Origin: an uncultured Bacteroidales bacterium
GTDB taxonomy: Bacteria > Bacteroidota > Bacteroidia > Bacteroidales > Muribaculaceae
Direction of reading: 5' to 3'
Length of the DNA stretch: 64,000 nucleotides
Assembly (NCBI GenBank): GCA_958418815.1
Contig: CATZGB010000007.1
Span: 34,964-98,963 of the forward strand
The notes under the pieces were generated by a model. That model saw only the letters and a program-made list of their open reading frames with translations, did no database searches and was not told the DNA's origin. The number at the start of each line of letters is the position of its first letter. Position 1 is the stretch's first letter. Of the stretch, positions 42,558 to 50,658 are shown one piece after another. The position numbers and the translations under genes were made by a program.

Positions 42558-44573
42558 ATGAATCCCCGCCAGCAACGCCTACTCGACCTGCGCCGACAGC
42601 TCAACCGCCACAACCACAACTATTACGTGCTCAACGCTCCGGAGATTTCCGACCAGGAGTTTGACATGCTGATGAAAGAGCTGGAAGCCCTTGAGAAAGA
42701 GTTCCCCGAGATGGCCGACCCCTACTCGCCGACCCAGAGGGTGGGCAGCGACCTTACCGACAAGTTCGAGCAGGCCGCCCACATCCACCCGATGCTCTCG
42801 CTGGGCAACACCTACTCCATACATGAGGTCGACGAGTGGTTCTCACGGATAAGGACCGCCCTGGAGGGGGAGAAATTCGATGTCGTCGGGGAGATGAAAT
42901 ATGACGGCACATCCATCTCGCTCATCTACGAGCATGGCCGCCTTGTGCGCGCCGTCACCCGTGGCGACGGCGAGCGCGGCGATGTCGTGACCGAGAACAT
43001 CAAGACCATACGCTCGATTCCCCTTGAGCTGCGTGGCTCGGGGTGGCCCGACATGTTTGAGATACGCGGGGAGATACTGATGCCCTGGAAGGAATTCGAC
43101 CGCCTCAACAAGGAGCGGGAGTACAACGAGGAACCCCTCTTCGCCAATCCCCGCAACGCCGCCTCGGGCACACTGAAGACCCTCGACTCGCGCGAGGTGG
43201 CCCGCCGCGGACTCGACGCATACTTCTACTACATGCTCGGCCCGTCGCTCCCCCACGACAACCATTACGACAATATGATGGCCGCCCGCGAGTGGGGCTT
43301 CAAGGTCTCTGACATCATGAGCCGTTTCAGCTCGATAGAGGCCGTGGACGAGTTCATAAACCACTGGGACACCGCCCGCCGCGAATTGCCCGTGGCCACC
43401 GACGGCCTGGTGTTCAAGGTCGACAACCTGCGCCAGCAGCTCAACCTGGGCTTCACGGCGAAGTCGCCCCGCTGGGCTATCGCCTACAAATTCCCCGCCG
43501 AGAGGGCCTGCACCAGGCTCCGATTCGTGTCATTCGAGGTGGGGCGCATGGGCATCGTCACCCCCGTGGCCAACCTCGAGCCGGTATTACTTTCGGGCAC
43601 CATCGTCAAACGCGCCTCGCTCCACAACGAGGACATCATCCGCTCTCTCGACATCCATGAGGGAGACATGCTCTATGTCGAGAAAGGTGGGGAAATCATC
43701 CCCAAAATCACCGGAGTGGATGAGAATGGCCGCCAGCCCGGAGCCGCCCCCATCGGATTCGTCAGCCACTGCCCCGCCTGCGGCACACCGCTTGTGAGGG
43801 TCGAGGGGGAGGCCGCCTGGCAATGTCCCAACCGCTTCGGATGCCCGCCCCAGATTGCCGGACGCGTGGAGCATTTCGTGGGACGCAAGATGATGAACAT
43901 CGACGGCGTCGGGGAGGAGACCGCCCAGCAGCTCTACGCCAAGGGGTATGTGCGCAACATCGCCGACCTGTATGACCTCACCGCCGACAAGCTGATGACC
44001 CTCGAGGGGTTCGGCCCCAGGTCGGCAGAGAGGGTGTTGGAGGGACTCGAAGCCTCCAAGTCAGTGCCATACGACCGAGTGATATACGCCCTGTCGATAC
44101 CCTTCGTGGGAGACACGGTGGCCAAGAAAGTAGCCAAGGCATTCCCCGACATCGACCGCCTGATGGCAGCCTCATCCGCCGAGTTGGCCGCCACCAAAGA
44201 CATAGGCCCCCGCATCGCCGAGAGCGTCACCGAATATTTCGCCAACCCGCTCAACCGCGAGATTGTGGAGCGTCTGCGCCACGCCGGCCTGCAGATGGCC
44301 GCCCCCGAGGAGTCGGAGGAGGGGCGCACTGACCTGCTCGGAGGAAAGAGCTTCGTGATTTCCGGCACATTCACCCACCACTCCCGCGACGAGTACAAGG
44401 AACTCATCGAGCGCAACGGCGGCAAGAACGTCTCATCCATCTCCAAGAAGACCGACTATCTCTTCGCCGGCGAGAACATGGGCCCAGCCAAGCGCGAGAA
44501 AGCCGCCTCACTCGGCATCCCCGTCATCGACGAGGCAACCTTCCTGGAAATGATCGGCACGCCCCTCCCCTGA
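42558..44573 (+). CDS. ligA: NAD-dependent DNA ligase
   Basis: 671 residues, the normal LigA length. The adenylated lysine is K114 in GEMKYDGTS. In order: Ia/adenylation domain, OB fold (about 315-400: FEVGRMGIVTPVANLEPV), a four-Cys zinc finger (CPACG, then CPNRFGCPPQ, about 400-430), HhH repeats and a C-terminal BRCT domain (about 595-671: LLGGKSFVISGTF). It seals nicks in replication and repair, using NAD made downstream of NadD. Confidence 0.97.
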   Translation: MNPRQQRLLDLRRQLNRHNHNYYVLNAPEISDQEFDMLMKELEALEKEFPEMADPYSPTQRVGSDLTDKFEQAAHIHPMLSLGNTYSIHEVDEWFSRIRTALEGEKFDVVGEMKYDGTSISLIYEHGRLVRAVTRGDGERGDVVTENIKTIRSIPLELRGSGWPDMFEIRGEILMPWKEFDRLNKEREYNEEPLFANPRNAASGTLKTLDSREVARRGLDAYFYYMLGPSLPHDNHYDNMMAAREWGFKVSDIMSRFSSIEAVDEFINHWDTARRELPVATDGLVFKVDNLRQQLNLGFTAKSPRWAIAYKFPAERACTRLRFVSFEVGRMGIVTPVANLEPVLLSGTIVKRASLHNEDIIRSLDIHEGDMLYVEKGGEIIPKITGVDENGRQPGAAPIGFVSHCPACGTPLVRVEGEAAWQCPNRFGCPPQIAGRVEHFVGRKMMNIDGVGEETAQQLYAKGYVRNIADLYDLTADKLMTLEGFGPRSAERVLEGLEASKSVPYDRVIYALSIPFVGDTVAKKVAKAFPDIDRLMAASSAELAATKDIGPRIAESVTEYFANPLNREIVERLRHAGLQMAAPEESEEGRTDLLGGKSFVISGTFTHHSRDEYKELIERNGGKNVSSISKKTDYLFAGENMGPAKREKAASLGIPVIDEATFLEMIGTPLP

Positions 44574-44626
44574 CCCTCCTGCCTCCATACCCTTTTTTAT
44601 AAAGACAATATTTCTGATTTCATGCC

Positions 44627-44692
44627 GCAAACTTGCCGATATCGGCAAGTTTGCTTATCTTTACGCCATCAAACACATCAAAACTTGCCGAC
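44627..44692 (+). promoter_or_regulatory. Fic gene promoter embedded in a palindromic operator with an extra half-site
   Basis: A 28-bp perfect palindrome has arms 44627-44640 (GCAAACTTGCCGAT) and 44641-44654. A promoter CTTG (44632-44635), 20-base spacer, TATCTTTA (44656-44663) starts inside it. The 11-base half-site AAACTTGCCGA recurs at 44681-44691, four bases before the ATG at 44696. Binding of a dimer here would block transcription; the Fic protein's N-terminal HTH is the obvious candidate (inference). Confidence 0.75.
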
Positions 44693-44695
44693 AAT

Positions 44696-45592
44696 ATGGC
44701 TTATCTGTCAGTAAAAGAATGGGCTGAAAAGCATGTAGTTTCGGAGCGTACTGCCCGGAACTATTGTTCGCTGGGGAAACTCGACGGCGCATATCTCGCC
44801 GGCAAAACCTGGCAGATACCCGCCGACGCGATTCCCCCCGGTAGAAAAAAGGCAAAGGCCGTCTCCCCCCTCCTCAAGACTTTGAAAGAGCAAAAATCCG
44901 GCAAGCTGAAAGGGGGCATCTACCACCGCATACAGATAGACCTGACCTACAACTCAAACCATATCGAGGGTAGCCGCCTTACCCACGACCAGACCCGGTA
45001 CATATTCGAGACCAACACCATCGGTATGACCGACAAGGCTATCAATGTCGATGACATCATCGAGACCACAAACCATTTCCGGGCCATCGACTATATCATC
45101 GACAACACCGACTCCCCGTTGACCGAGTCATACATAAAGCATCTCCACCTGCTGCTGAAATCAGGGACATCGGATGCCGACAGGGAATGGTTCAATGTCG
45201 GGGAATACAAGCGGCTTCCAAACGAAGTCGGGGGTAACGACACCACCGCACCCGAAGATGTCAGCCGTGAGATAAAGTCACTCCTGCAAGCCTACAACTC
45301 AATCTCCCGCCCGACATTTGAGGATATACTTGATTTCCACCACCGGTTTGAGTCAATCCATCCCTTCCAGGACGGGAATGGACGTGTAGGTCGTCTGATT
45401 ATGTTCAGGGAATGTCTCCGCAACGGCCATGTGCCATTCATCATCACAGACGAGTTAAAAATCTTTTATTATAACGGGTTGCGCAACTGGCCGGACATCA
45501 AAGGGTTCCTTATGGATACCTGCCTGACCGCCCAGGACTGTTTCAAGGCGCTGCTCGACAAATTCCGCATCACATATGATAATGATAACTGA
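44696..45592 (+). CDS. Fic-domain protein with N-terminal DNA-binding domain
   Basis: 298 residues from ATG 44696. Residues 1-47 (SVKEWAEKHVVSERTARNYC, then KTWQIPADA) form an excisionase/MerR-like winged HTH. An alpha-inhibitory motif S87-N-H-I-E91-G92 precedes the complete active motif HPFQDGNGRVGR (222-233), so it is a class II, self-inhibited Fic enzyme that transfers AMP (or another NMP) to protein hydroxyls. It is preceded by a palindromic operator and its last codons overlap the next gene by up to 17 bases. Its target is unknown. Confidence 0.92.
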   Translation: MAYLSVKEWAEKHVVSERTARNYCSLGKLDGAYLAGKTWQIPADAIPPGRKKAKAVSPLLKTLKEQKSGKLKGGIYHRIQIDLTYNSNHIEGSRLTHDQTRYIFETNTIGMTDKAINVDDIIETTNHFRAIDYIIDNTDSPLTESYIKHLHLLLKSGTSDADREWFNVGEYKRLPNEVGGNDTTAPEDVSREIKSLLQAYNSISRPTFEDILDFHHRFESIHPFQDGNGRVGRLIMFRECLRNGHVPFIITDELKIFYYNGLRNWPDIKGFLMDTCLTAQDCFKALLDKFRITYDNDN

Positions 45593-45965
45593 GATTTTCA
45601 AAGACAGCCTGGCCGACGGGGCTGCAAAGGTATTGGCAGCGACACTCCCTTTCATAACACTCGGGATGCTCGGCAATGAGTGGATGTCATATGTCTCGTG
45701 TGCAATCGGCATCATAGCCATGGTGGTGGTGGTTGTGAGGTTTCTCAGCCTGCTCAAAGACACGACGAAAGTAAGGAAAGTGGAGCTGCTTGACAAAGCC
45801 GTCAGCGACATCCTCTCCTTCCCCTACGCCATGGCGCTATGCTCCGCCATATTGATGCAGGCGGGAATCGACGCCTCCTACGGCCTCTGGTTCGGCGGCT
45901 TGCTGGCATTAGGGGTGATTGGGAGCGTTTCCGCCGAGAAAACCGCCCGTGAGCGTCAGCAATGA
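45576..45965 (+). CDS. Small multi-pass membrane protein overlapping the Fic gene
   Basis: 129 residues from ATG 45576 (a second ATG at 45582). About four hydrophobic helices: roughly 18-33, 38-58, 83-99 and 103-120, with a basic loop KDTTKVRKVELLDK between the second and third. No family recognised. The start lies inside the Fic reading frame, whose stop is at 45590-45592, so the two are co-transcribed and probably translationally coupled. The arrangement suggests a functional partner, such as a membrane target, anchor or immunity factor (inference). Confidence 0.72.
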   Translation: MIMITEIFKDSLADGAAKVLAATLPFITLGMLGNEWMSYVSCAIGIIAMVVVVVRFLSLLKDTTKVRKVELLDKAVSDILSFPYAMALCSAILMQAGIDASYGLWFGGLLALGVIGSVSAEKTARERQQ

Positions 45966-46014
45966 CCGAGCAGAGTAAGCTTGATTAAAAAGGATTAAAA
46001 AGGGGAGGCGACCC

Positions 46015-46046
46015 TCTGTCGGTATGAGATTTTTTTCGTAAATTTG
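46015..46046 (+). promoter_or_regulatory. pyrE promoter
   Basis: TCTG (one base off TTTG) at 46015-46018, 20-base spacer and TAAATTTG at 46039-46046. A perfect 10-base direct repeat GATTAAAAAG (45983-45992 and 45993-46002) sits just upstream and may be an A/T-rich UP-like element. Confidence 0.65.
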
Positions 46047-46075
46047 CAGCCGTAAACCATACATACCATACTCCG

Positions 46076-46723
46076 ATGAACAAGCTTGAGCACCTGCTGG
46101 CTGAAAAGCTGCTTAATATCAGCGCGATAAAACTCCAACCCGACATGCCTTTCACCTGGGCGTCAGGCTGGAACTCACCCATATACACCGACAACCGCAA
46201 GACCCTGTCGTATCCCGAAATCCGCACCTTCATCAAGACCGAAATCTGCCGTCTGATAATGGAGGAATTCGGCATGCCCGACGCGATCGCCGGTGTGGCC
46301 ACCGGGGCTATCGCCCAGGGCGCGCTCGTGGCCGACATGCTCGGCCTTCCCTATGTGTATGTCCGTTCCTCTCCCAAAGACCACGGCCTGGAGAACCTGA
46401 TCGAGGGTAACCTGACCCTCGGCCAGAAGGTAATCGTAATCGAAGACCTCATCTCAACCGGCAAAAGCTCGCTCAAGGCCGCCGAGGCCATCCGCATGGC
46501 AGGCGCCGAGGTGGTCGGCATGGTGGCAATGTTCACCTACGGCTTCCCCGTGGCCGAAAAGGCATTCAAGGAAGCCGGCATCAAGCTGATGACCCTCTCC
46601 AACTACGAGGCGATGCTTGACGCGGCCCTCCAGACCGGCTTCATCGCCCAGAAAGACATCAAGACCCTCCAGGAATGGCGCGAAGACCCCGCCAACTGGG
46701 CCCCCGTCCGTCCTGAGGAATAA
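46076..46723 (+). CDS. pyrE: Orotate phosphoribosyltransferase
   Basis: 215 residues with the PRPP-binding motif VIVIEDLISTGKSS and the family segment FTWASGWNSPIYTDNRKTLSYP. It makes OMP from orotate in pyrimidine synthesis. A terminator hairpin follows, yet the next genes run in the same direction. Confidence 0.96.
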   Translation: MNKLEHLLAEKLLNISAIKLQPDMPFTWASGWNSPIYTDNRKTLSYPEIRTFIKTEICRLIMEEFGMPDAIAGVATGAIAQGALVADMLGLPYVYVRSSPKDHGLENLIEGNLTLGQKVIVIEDLISTGKSSLKAAEAIRMAGAEVVGMVAMFTYGFPVAEKAFKEAGIKLMTLSNYEAMLDAALQTGFIAQKDIKTLQEWREDPANWAPVRPEE

Positions 46724-46759
46724 ATAATTGACCCCATTTTACCGCAACCGGCAAACTGC

Positions 46760-46792
46760 GGGGGCGAACTCCGTTCGCTCCCGTTTGTTTTA
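46760..46792 (+). terminator. Terminator after pyrE
   Basis: GGGGGCGAAC (46760-46769) pairs with GTTCGCTCCC (46773-46782) with one mismatch and a three-base loop, followed by GTTTGTTTTA. Confidence 0.7.
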
Positions 46793-46807
46793 CCCTAAAA
46801 CAATTCT

Positions 46808-47227
46808 ATGGCAACATATAAAAGCAAACCCGCGAGAATCAACCGCAGCGCGAGCGACCTCTACAACCGTTTCAGCGACATGAGCCGCCTCCAGCAGTCG
46901 CTCGACGAGCTGCCCGAAGAGCAGCGCAAGCAAATCGGCGACGTGGAGTTCACGGCCAACTCCCTGAAAATCGCAACCCCCCAGGTCGGCGAGATTGCCT
47001 TCGTCATCAAAGAGCGGGTGGAGCCTTCAAAAATCGTGTTCGGCACAGAGTCCTCCCCCGTCCCCTTGACCATGGAGGTCAACATCACCCCCGCCGGGGA
47101 TGATGCCGCCGACGTGGAGACCCGCATCGACGTGGAGATTCCCGCCATCGTGCGCCCCATAATCGGCCCGCAGCTCCAGAAAGCCGCCGACAAGTTCGGC
47201 GAACTCATCGCCGGTCTAAGCATCTGA
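46808..47227 (+). CDS. SRPBCC (START-like) family protein
   Basis: 139 residues with the helix-grip pattern: an N-terminal strand after SKPARINRSASDLYNRFSD, central strands FTANSLKIATPQVGEIAFVIKERVEPSKIVFG and a long C-terminal helix IIGPQLQKAADKFGELIAGL that would cover a ligand pocket. Ligand unknown. No signal peptide. Start ATG 46808 follows an A-rich stretch. Confidence 0.78.
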   Translation: MATYKSKPARINRSASDLYNRFSDMSRLQQSLDELPEEQRKQIGDVEFTANSLKIATPQVGEIAFVIKERVEPSKIVFGTESSPVPLTMEVNITPAGDDAADVETRIDVEIPAIVRPIIGPQLQKAADKFGELIAGLSI

Positions 47228-47235
47228 CAATCATT

Positions 47236-47763
47236 ATGAATCTCTCCTCCATGACATACAACGCCAAGGCAGCCGCCATCGCAACGGCCCTGTCAGCGAT
47301 GGCCCTGACCCTCCAGTCGTGTGAGCAGGTCGACTTCGACCGTGTGCCCCCGACAAACGTCAGGCTGAGTTTCGACACCCAGGCCGAATGGGACAGATAC
47401 GGCACCCCCGGCGCGCTCGACCACAAGGAGTTCATCCTCGACGGCACCTACCGCGTGCCGTCCGATTTCCCCTGGACGGCGCTGACCTACACCGGCTTCG
47501 GCGGCATACTGCTCGTCGGGGACATCAGCGGGGCCCCGTATGCCTACGACCTGGCCTGCCCCGTGGAGCTGCGCCGCGATGTCAGAATCAAAATCGACCC
47601 CGACACCAACGAGGCATACTGCCCCTCATGCGGCAGCCGGTATTCGGTCTTCACCAACTATGGCTCGCCGGTATCAGGGGAGGCCAGGAAACTTAAACGC
47701 GGACTTAGGCGTTTCAATGTCGGCCCGGGATTCAACGGCGAATTCATGGTGGTGTCGCGCTGA
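47236..47763 (+). CDS. Lipoprotein with Rieske-like cysteine loops lacking the histidine ligands
   Basis: 175 residues. A signal with lipobox LQSC (Cys about 29) predicts membrane anchoring. The C-terminal half has YDLACPVEL and CPSCGSRYSVF followed by GSPVSGEA, which mirrors the Rieske pattern (C-x-H and C-x-x-H-G-S-x-Y/F) with histidines missing. It may keep the fold without the [2Fe-2S] cluster, or bind another metal by cysteines (inference). It starts 8 bases after the SRPBCC gene. Confidence 0.7.
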   Translation: MNLSSMTYNAKAAAIATALSAMALTLQSCEQVDFDRVPPTNVRLSFDTQAEWDRYGTPGALDHKEFILDGTYRVPSDFPWTALTYTGFGGILLVGDISGAPYAYDLACPVELRRDVRIKIDPDTNEAYCPSCGSRYSVFTNYGSPVSGEARKLKRGLRRFNVGPGFNGEFMVVSR

Positions 47764-47827
47764 GGCCCTACGCCCGGCTCTCCTCCAGCCAAGCCACGGC
47801 CTCCCCGGCCATACACAATCTTTCTTT

Positions 47828-49162
47828 ATGGAAACCAAGACAATCATCGAGCGCCTGCGTGAGCGCCACAATATCACCAACCTCAACGAGATGCAGCAGC
47901 GGATGGCCTCCACCGACCTCCGCGAGCTTGTGTTGCTCTCCCCCACCGGCTCCGGCAAGACGGCGGCGTTCACATTGCGCCTGCTGCGCTTCCTCGGCCC
48001 GTCAGACGGGAAGGTGCAGGCGGTGGTGATTGCCCCGTCGAGAGAGCTTGTCATCCAGATAGCCGACGTGATACGCCCGGTGGCCGCCGGACTCAAGACC
48101 GTGGCGTTCTACGGAGGCCACCAGATGGCCGACGAGGTCAACTCCATGTCGGTGGTGCCTGACATCATCGTCGCCACTCCTGGGCGCCTGCTCGACCATC
48201 TCAAACGCGCCACCGTGTCGCTCTCCGACGTGAAAGCGCTCGTGCTCGACGAATACGACAAGTCGCTCGAGCTGGGTTTCCACGACGAGATGAAGCGCAT
48301 CGTGAAACGCATGGGCCATCCCCGCCTCGTCATCCTGACATCGGCCACCCCGCTGGCCGAGATGCCCGACTTCCTGAAACTCAAAAAGCCCGAGGTGCTT
48401 GACTTCTCGGGCGGGAAACCTTCGGGTGGCCGGCTGCAGACCGTCAGGGTCGATTCCCCCGAACGCGACAAGCTGCCGGTGCTTGAAGCCCTGCTGCGTA
48501 GCCTCGACAACGGCAAGGCACTGATTTTCGTCAACCACCGTGAGAGCGCGGAGCGTGTCTACGATGACCTCAAAAAGAAAGGATTCCCCGTAGGGATATA
48601 CCATGGCGGACTGGAACAGCGCGAACGAAAGCTCGCCATCGATATGCTCAACAACTCCACCACCCCCATCCTTGTATCCACCGACCTCGGGGCGAGGGGC
48701 CTCGACATCGACAATGTGCAGTATGTGATTCATTACCATATGCCGCTGACGATGGAGAGCTGGACCCACCGCAATGGCCGCACGGCCCGAATGGGGGCCG
48801 ACGGCACCGTCTTCACAATAATCTCCGAGGGGGAGAACATCCCGGAATATGTCGACTGGCAACGCGAGCTGCAGCCCCGCTCCACATCGGCCGACCCTAT
48901 CCGCTCCGACAACGCCACAATCTACATCAACGCCGGGAAAAAGGAGAAAATATCGCGCGGCGACATCGTCGGCTACCTCATCCACAAAGGGGGCCTCACA
49001 GCCGACAAGATAGGCAAAATCGTGCTTGACGACCATTCATCGCTTGTCGCCATCCCCCGCGAGGCTCTCGCCCCGCTGCAACCGGGCGGCGAGGGGCTGC
49101 TGCAACGTCTCGCCCCCCACAAAATCAAGAACACCCGCGTAAGGCTCTCGCTGATAGGCTGA
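47828..49162 (+). CDS. DEAD-box-type RNA helicase with DbpA-like C-terminus
   Basis: 444 residues from ATG 47828. Motifs: SPTGSGKTAAF (I, K44), APSRELVIQIA (Ia), TPGRLLDHL (Ib), DEYD in place of DEAD (II), TSATP (III), YHGGLEQRERKLAI, VSTDLGARGLDI (V) and HRNGRTARMG (VI). Residues about 370-444 (RGDIVGYLIHKGGL, IGKIVLDDHSSLVAIPRE) form a DbpA-type RNA-binding domain. Probably helps ribosome assembly. It lacks the usual Q motif and N-terminal extension, being short at the start. Confidence 0.9.
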   Translation: METKTIIERLRERHNITNLNEMQQRMASTDLRELVLLSPTGSGKTAAFTLRLLRFLGPSDGKVQAVVIAPSRELVIQIADVIRPVAAGLKTVAFYGGHQMADEVNSMSVVPDIIVATPGRLLDHLKRATVSLSDVKALVLDEYDKSLELGFHDEMKRIVKRMGHPRLVILTSATPLAEMPDFLKLKKPEVLDFSGGKPSGGRLQTVRVDSPERDKLPVLEALLRSLDNGKALIFVNHRESAERVYDDLKKKGFPVGIYHGGLEQRERKLAIDMLNNSTTPILVSTDLGARGLDIDNVQYVIHYHMPLTMESWTHRNGRTARMGADGTVFTIISEGENIPEYVDWQRELQPRSTSADPIRSDNATIYINAGKKEKISRGDIVGYLIHKGGLTADKIGKIVLDDHSSLVAIPREALAPLQPGGEGLLQRLAPHKIKNTRVRLSLIG

Positions 49163-49203
49163 GCTGACAGGCTGATGATAGCCCGAGCTGACAGGCCGGG
49201 CCG

Positions 49204-50619
49204 TCACTCCACCGGCGACAGGCCAAGGGCCTCGGCGGCATAGCCCAGCATCAGCTTGCGGGCCGCTTCAGGCTCGTTGGGTATCTCGCCGTCGAGTATG
49301 GCGTTCTTTATCCGCTCCTTTATCATCCCGACCTCGCGACACTGCCCCAGGCCGAACACCCGCATTATCTCTATGCCGTCGACCGGGGGCTGGAAGTTGC
49401 GTATGCGGTCGCGTTCCTCAAGCTCCACCATCTTCTGCTTCACCAGCTCGTAGTTCTCGCGGAAACGGGCCACCTTGTCGGCGTTTTTCGATGTGATGTC
49501 GGCGGCGCAGAGGAGCATCAGGTCATCCACATCGTCGCCGGCGTCGAAAAGCAGTCGGCGCACAGCCGAGTCAGTCACCTCATCCTCGACCAGCGCGATC
49601 GGACGCATGTGAAGTTCCACAAGCTTCTGCACATACTTCATCTTGTCGTTCATCGGGAACTTCATCTGACGGAAGATGCGCGGCACCATCTTGGCCCCCA
49701 CGGCGTTGTGGCCGTGGAAAGTCCATCCGAGCTTGTGGTCAAACCGTTTGGTCACCGGCTTGGCGATGTCATGGAGCAACGCGGCCCAGCGGAGCCACAC
49801 ATTGTCTGACTTCCCTGCCACATTGTCGAGCACGGCGAGTGTGTGATAGAAGTTGTCCTTGTGGCCGACACCCTCCACGATTTCCACCCCCTTGAGGGCC
49901 TGAAGCTCGGGGAATATGAATTTCAGCAGCCCCGATTTCATCAGCAGCGTCCAGCCAAGCGAGGGACGCGGGGCCTTCATTATCTTCATAAGCTCATCCA
50001 TCACCCTCTCGCGCGATATTATCTTGATGCGCGGGGCGTTGCGGGAGATTGCCCTGAAAGTGTCGTCGACGATGCGGAAGTCGAGCTGTGTGGCGAAACG
50101 TATTGCGCGCATCATCCTCAGAGGATCGTCAGAGAAAGTGATGTCAGGGTCGAGGGGGGTGCGTATCAGCCCCTCCCTGAGGTCTTCGAGGCCATTGTAA
50201 CGGTCAATCACCTCCCCGAAACGGTCGGCGTTGACACATGCCGCCATCGCGTTGATGGTGAAATCGCGGCGCGCCAGGTCGTCATCCAGTGTGCCATCCT
50301 CGACAATCGGCTTGCGCGACTCGCGGTGGTACGACTCCTTGCGCGCCCCGACAAACTCCAGTTCGACCGAGCGCGACTTCACCTGGGCCGTGCCGAAGTT
50401 ACGGAACACGCTCAGATGGCTCCCCTTGATTTCGCGGGCCACCTCGCGGGCCACCTCGATGCCGCTCCCGACCGTGACGAAGTCTATGTCTTTCGACGGA
50501 CGTCCCAGCAGCAGGTCGCGGACATACCCGCCGACAACGTAGCACTCACGCCCGAGCCTGTCGGCGGCTCCTCCTACCTGGCTGAATACTTTTTTATGAA
50601 GCTTGTCAGATAAATTCAT
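49204..50619 (-). CDS. cca: CCA tRNA nucleotidyltransferase with HD domain
   Basis: 471 residues of the class II poly(A)-polymerase-like family. The catalytic head has YVVGGYVRDLLLGRPSKDIDFVT (GG...D-x-D read across), ARRDFTINAMA and RMMRAIRFATQLDF; an HD motif LLHDIAKP lies at about 285. It completes or repairs the 3' CCA of tRNAs. It lies 39 bases downstream of the M24 peptidase gene on the same strand. Confidence 0.93.
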   Translation of the reverse strand: MNLSDKLHKKVFSQVGGAADRLGRECYVVGGYVRDLLLGRPSKDIDFVTVGSGIEVAREVAREIKGSHLSVFRNFGTAQVKSRSVELEFVGARKESYHRESRKPIVEDGTLDDDLARRDFTINAMAACVNADRFGEVIDRYNGLEDLREGLIRTPLDPDITFSDDPLRMMRAIRFATQLDFRIVDDTFRAISRNAPRIKIISRERVMDELMKIMKAPRPSLGWTLLMKSGLLKFIFPELQALKGVEIVEGVGHKDNFYHTLAVLDNVAGKSDNVWLRWAALLHDIAKPVTKRFDHKLGWTFHGHNAVGAKMVPRIFRQMKFPMNDKMKYVQKLVELHMRPIALVEDEVTDSAVRRLLFDAGDDVDDLMLLCAADITSKNADKVARFRENYELVKQKMVELEERDRIRNFQPPVDGIEIMRVFGLGQCREVGMIKERIKNAILDGEIPNEPEAARKLMLGYAAEALGLSPVE

Positions 50620-50658
50620 TGCAGATGATTTCAGATGATGACGGCCCGGCAGACAAGG

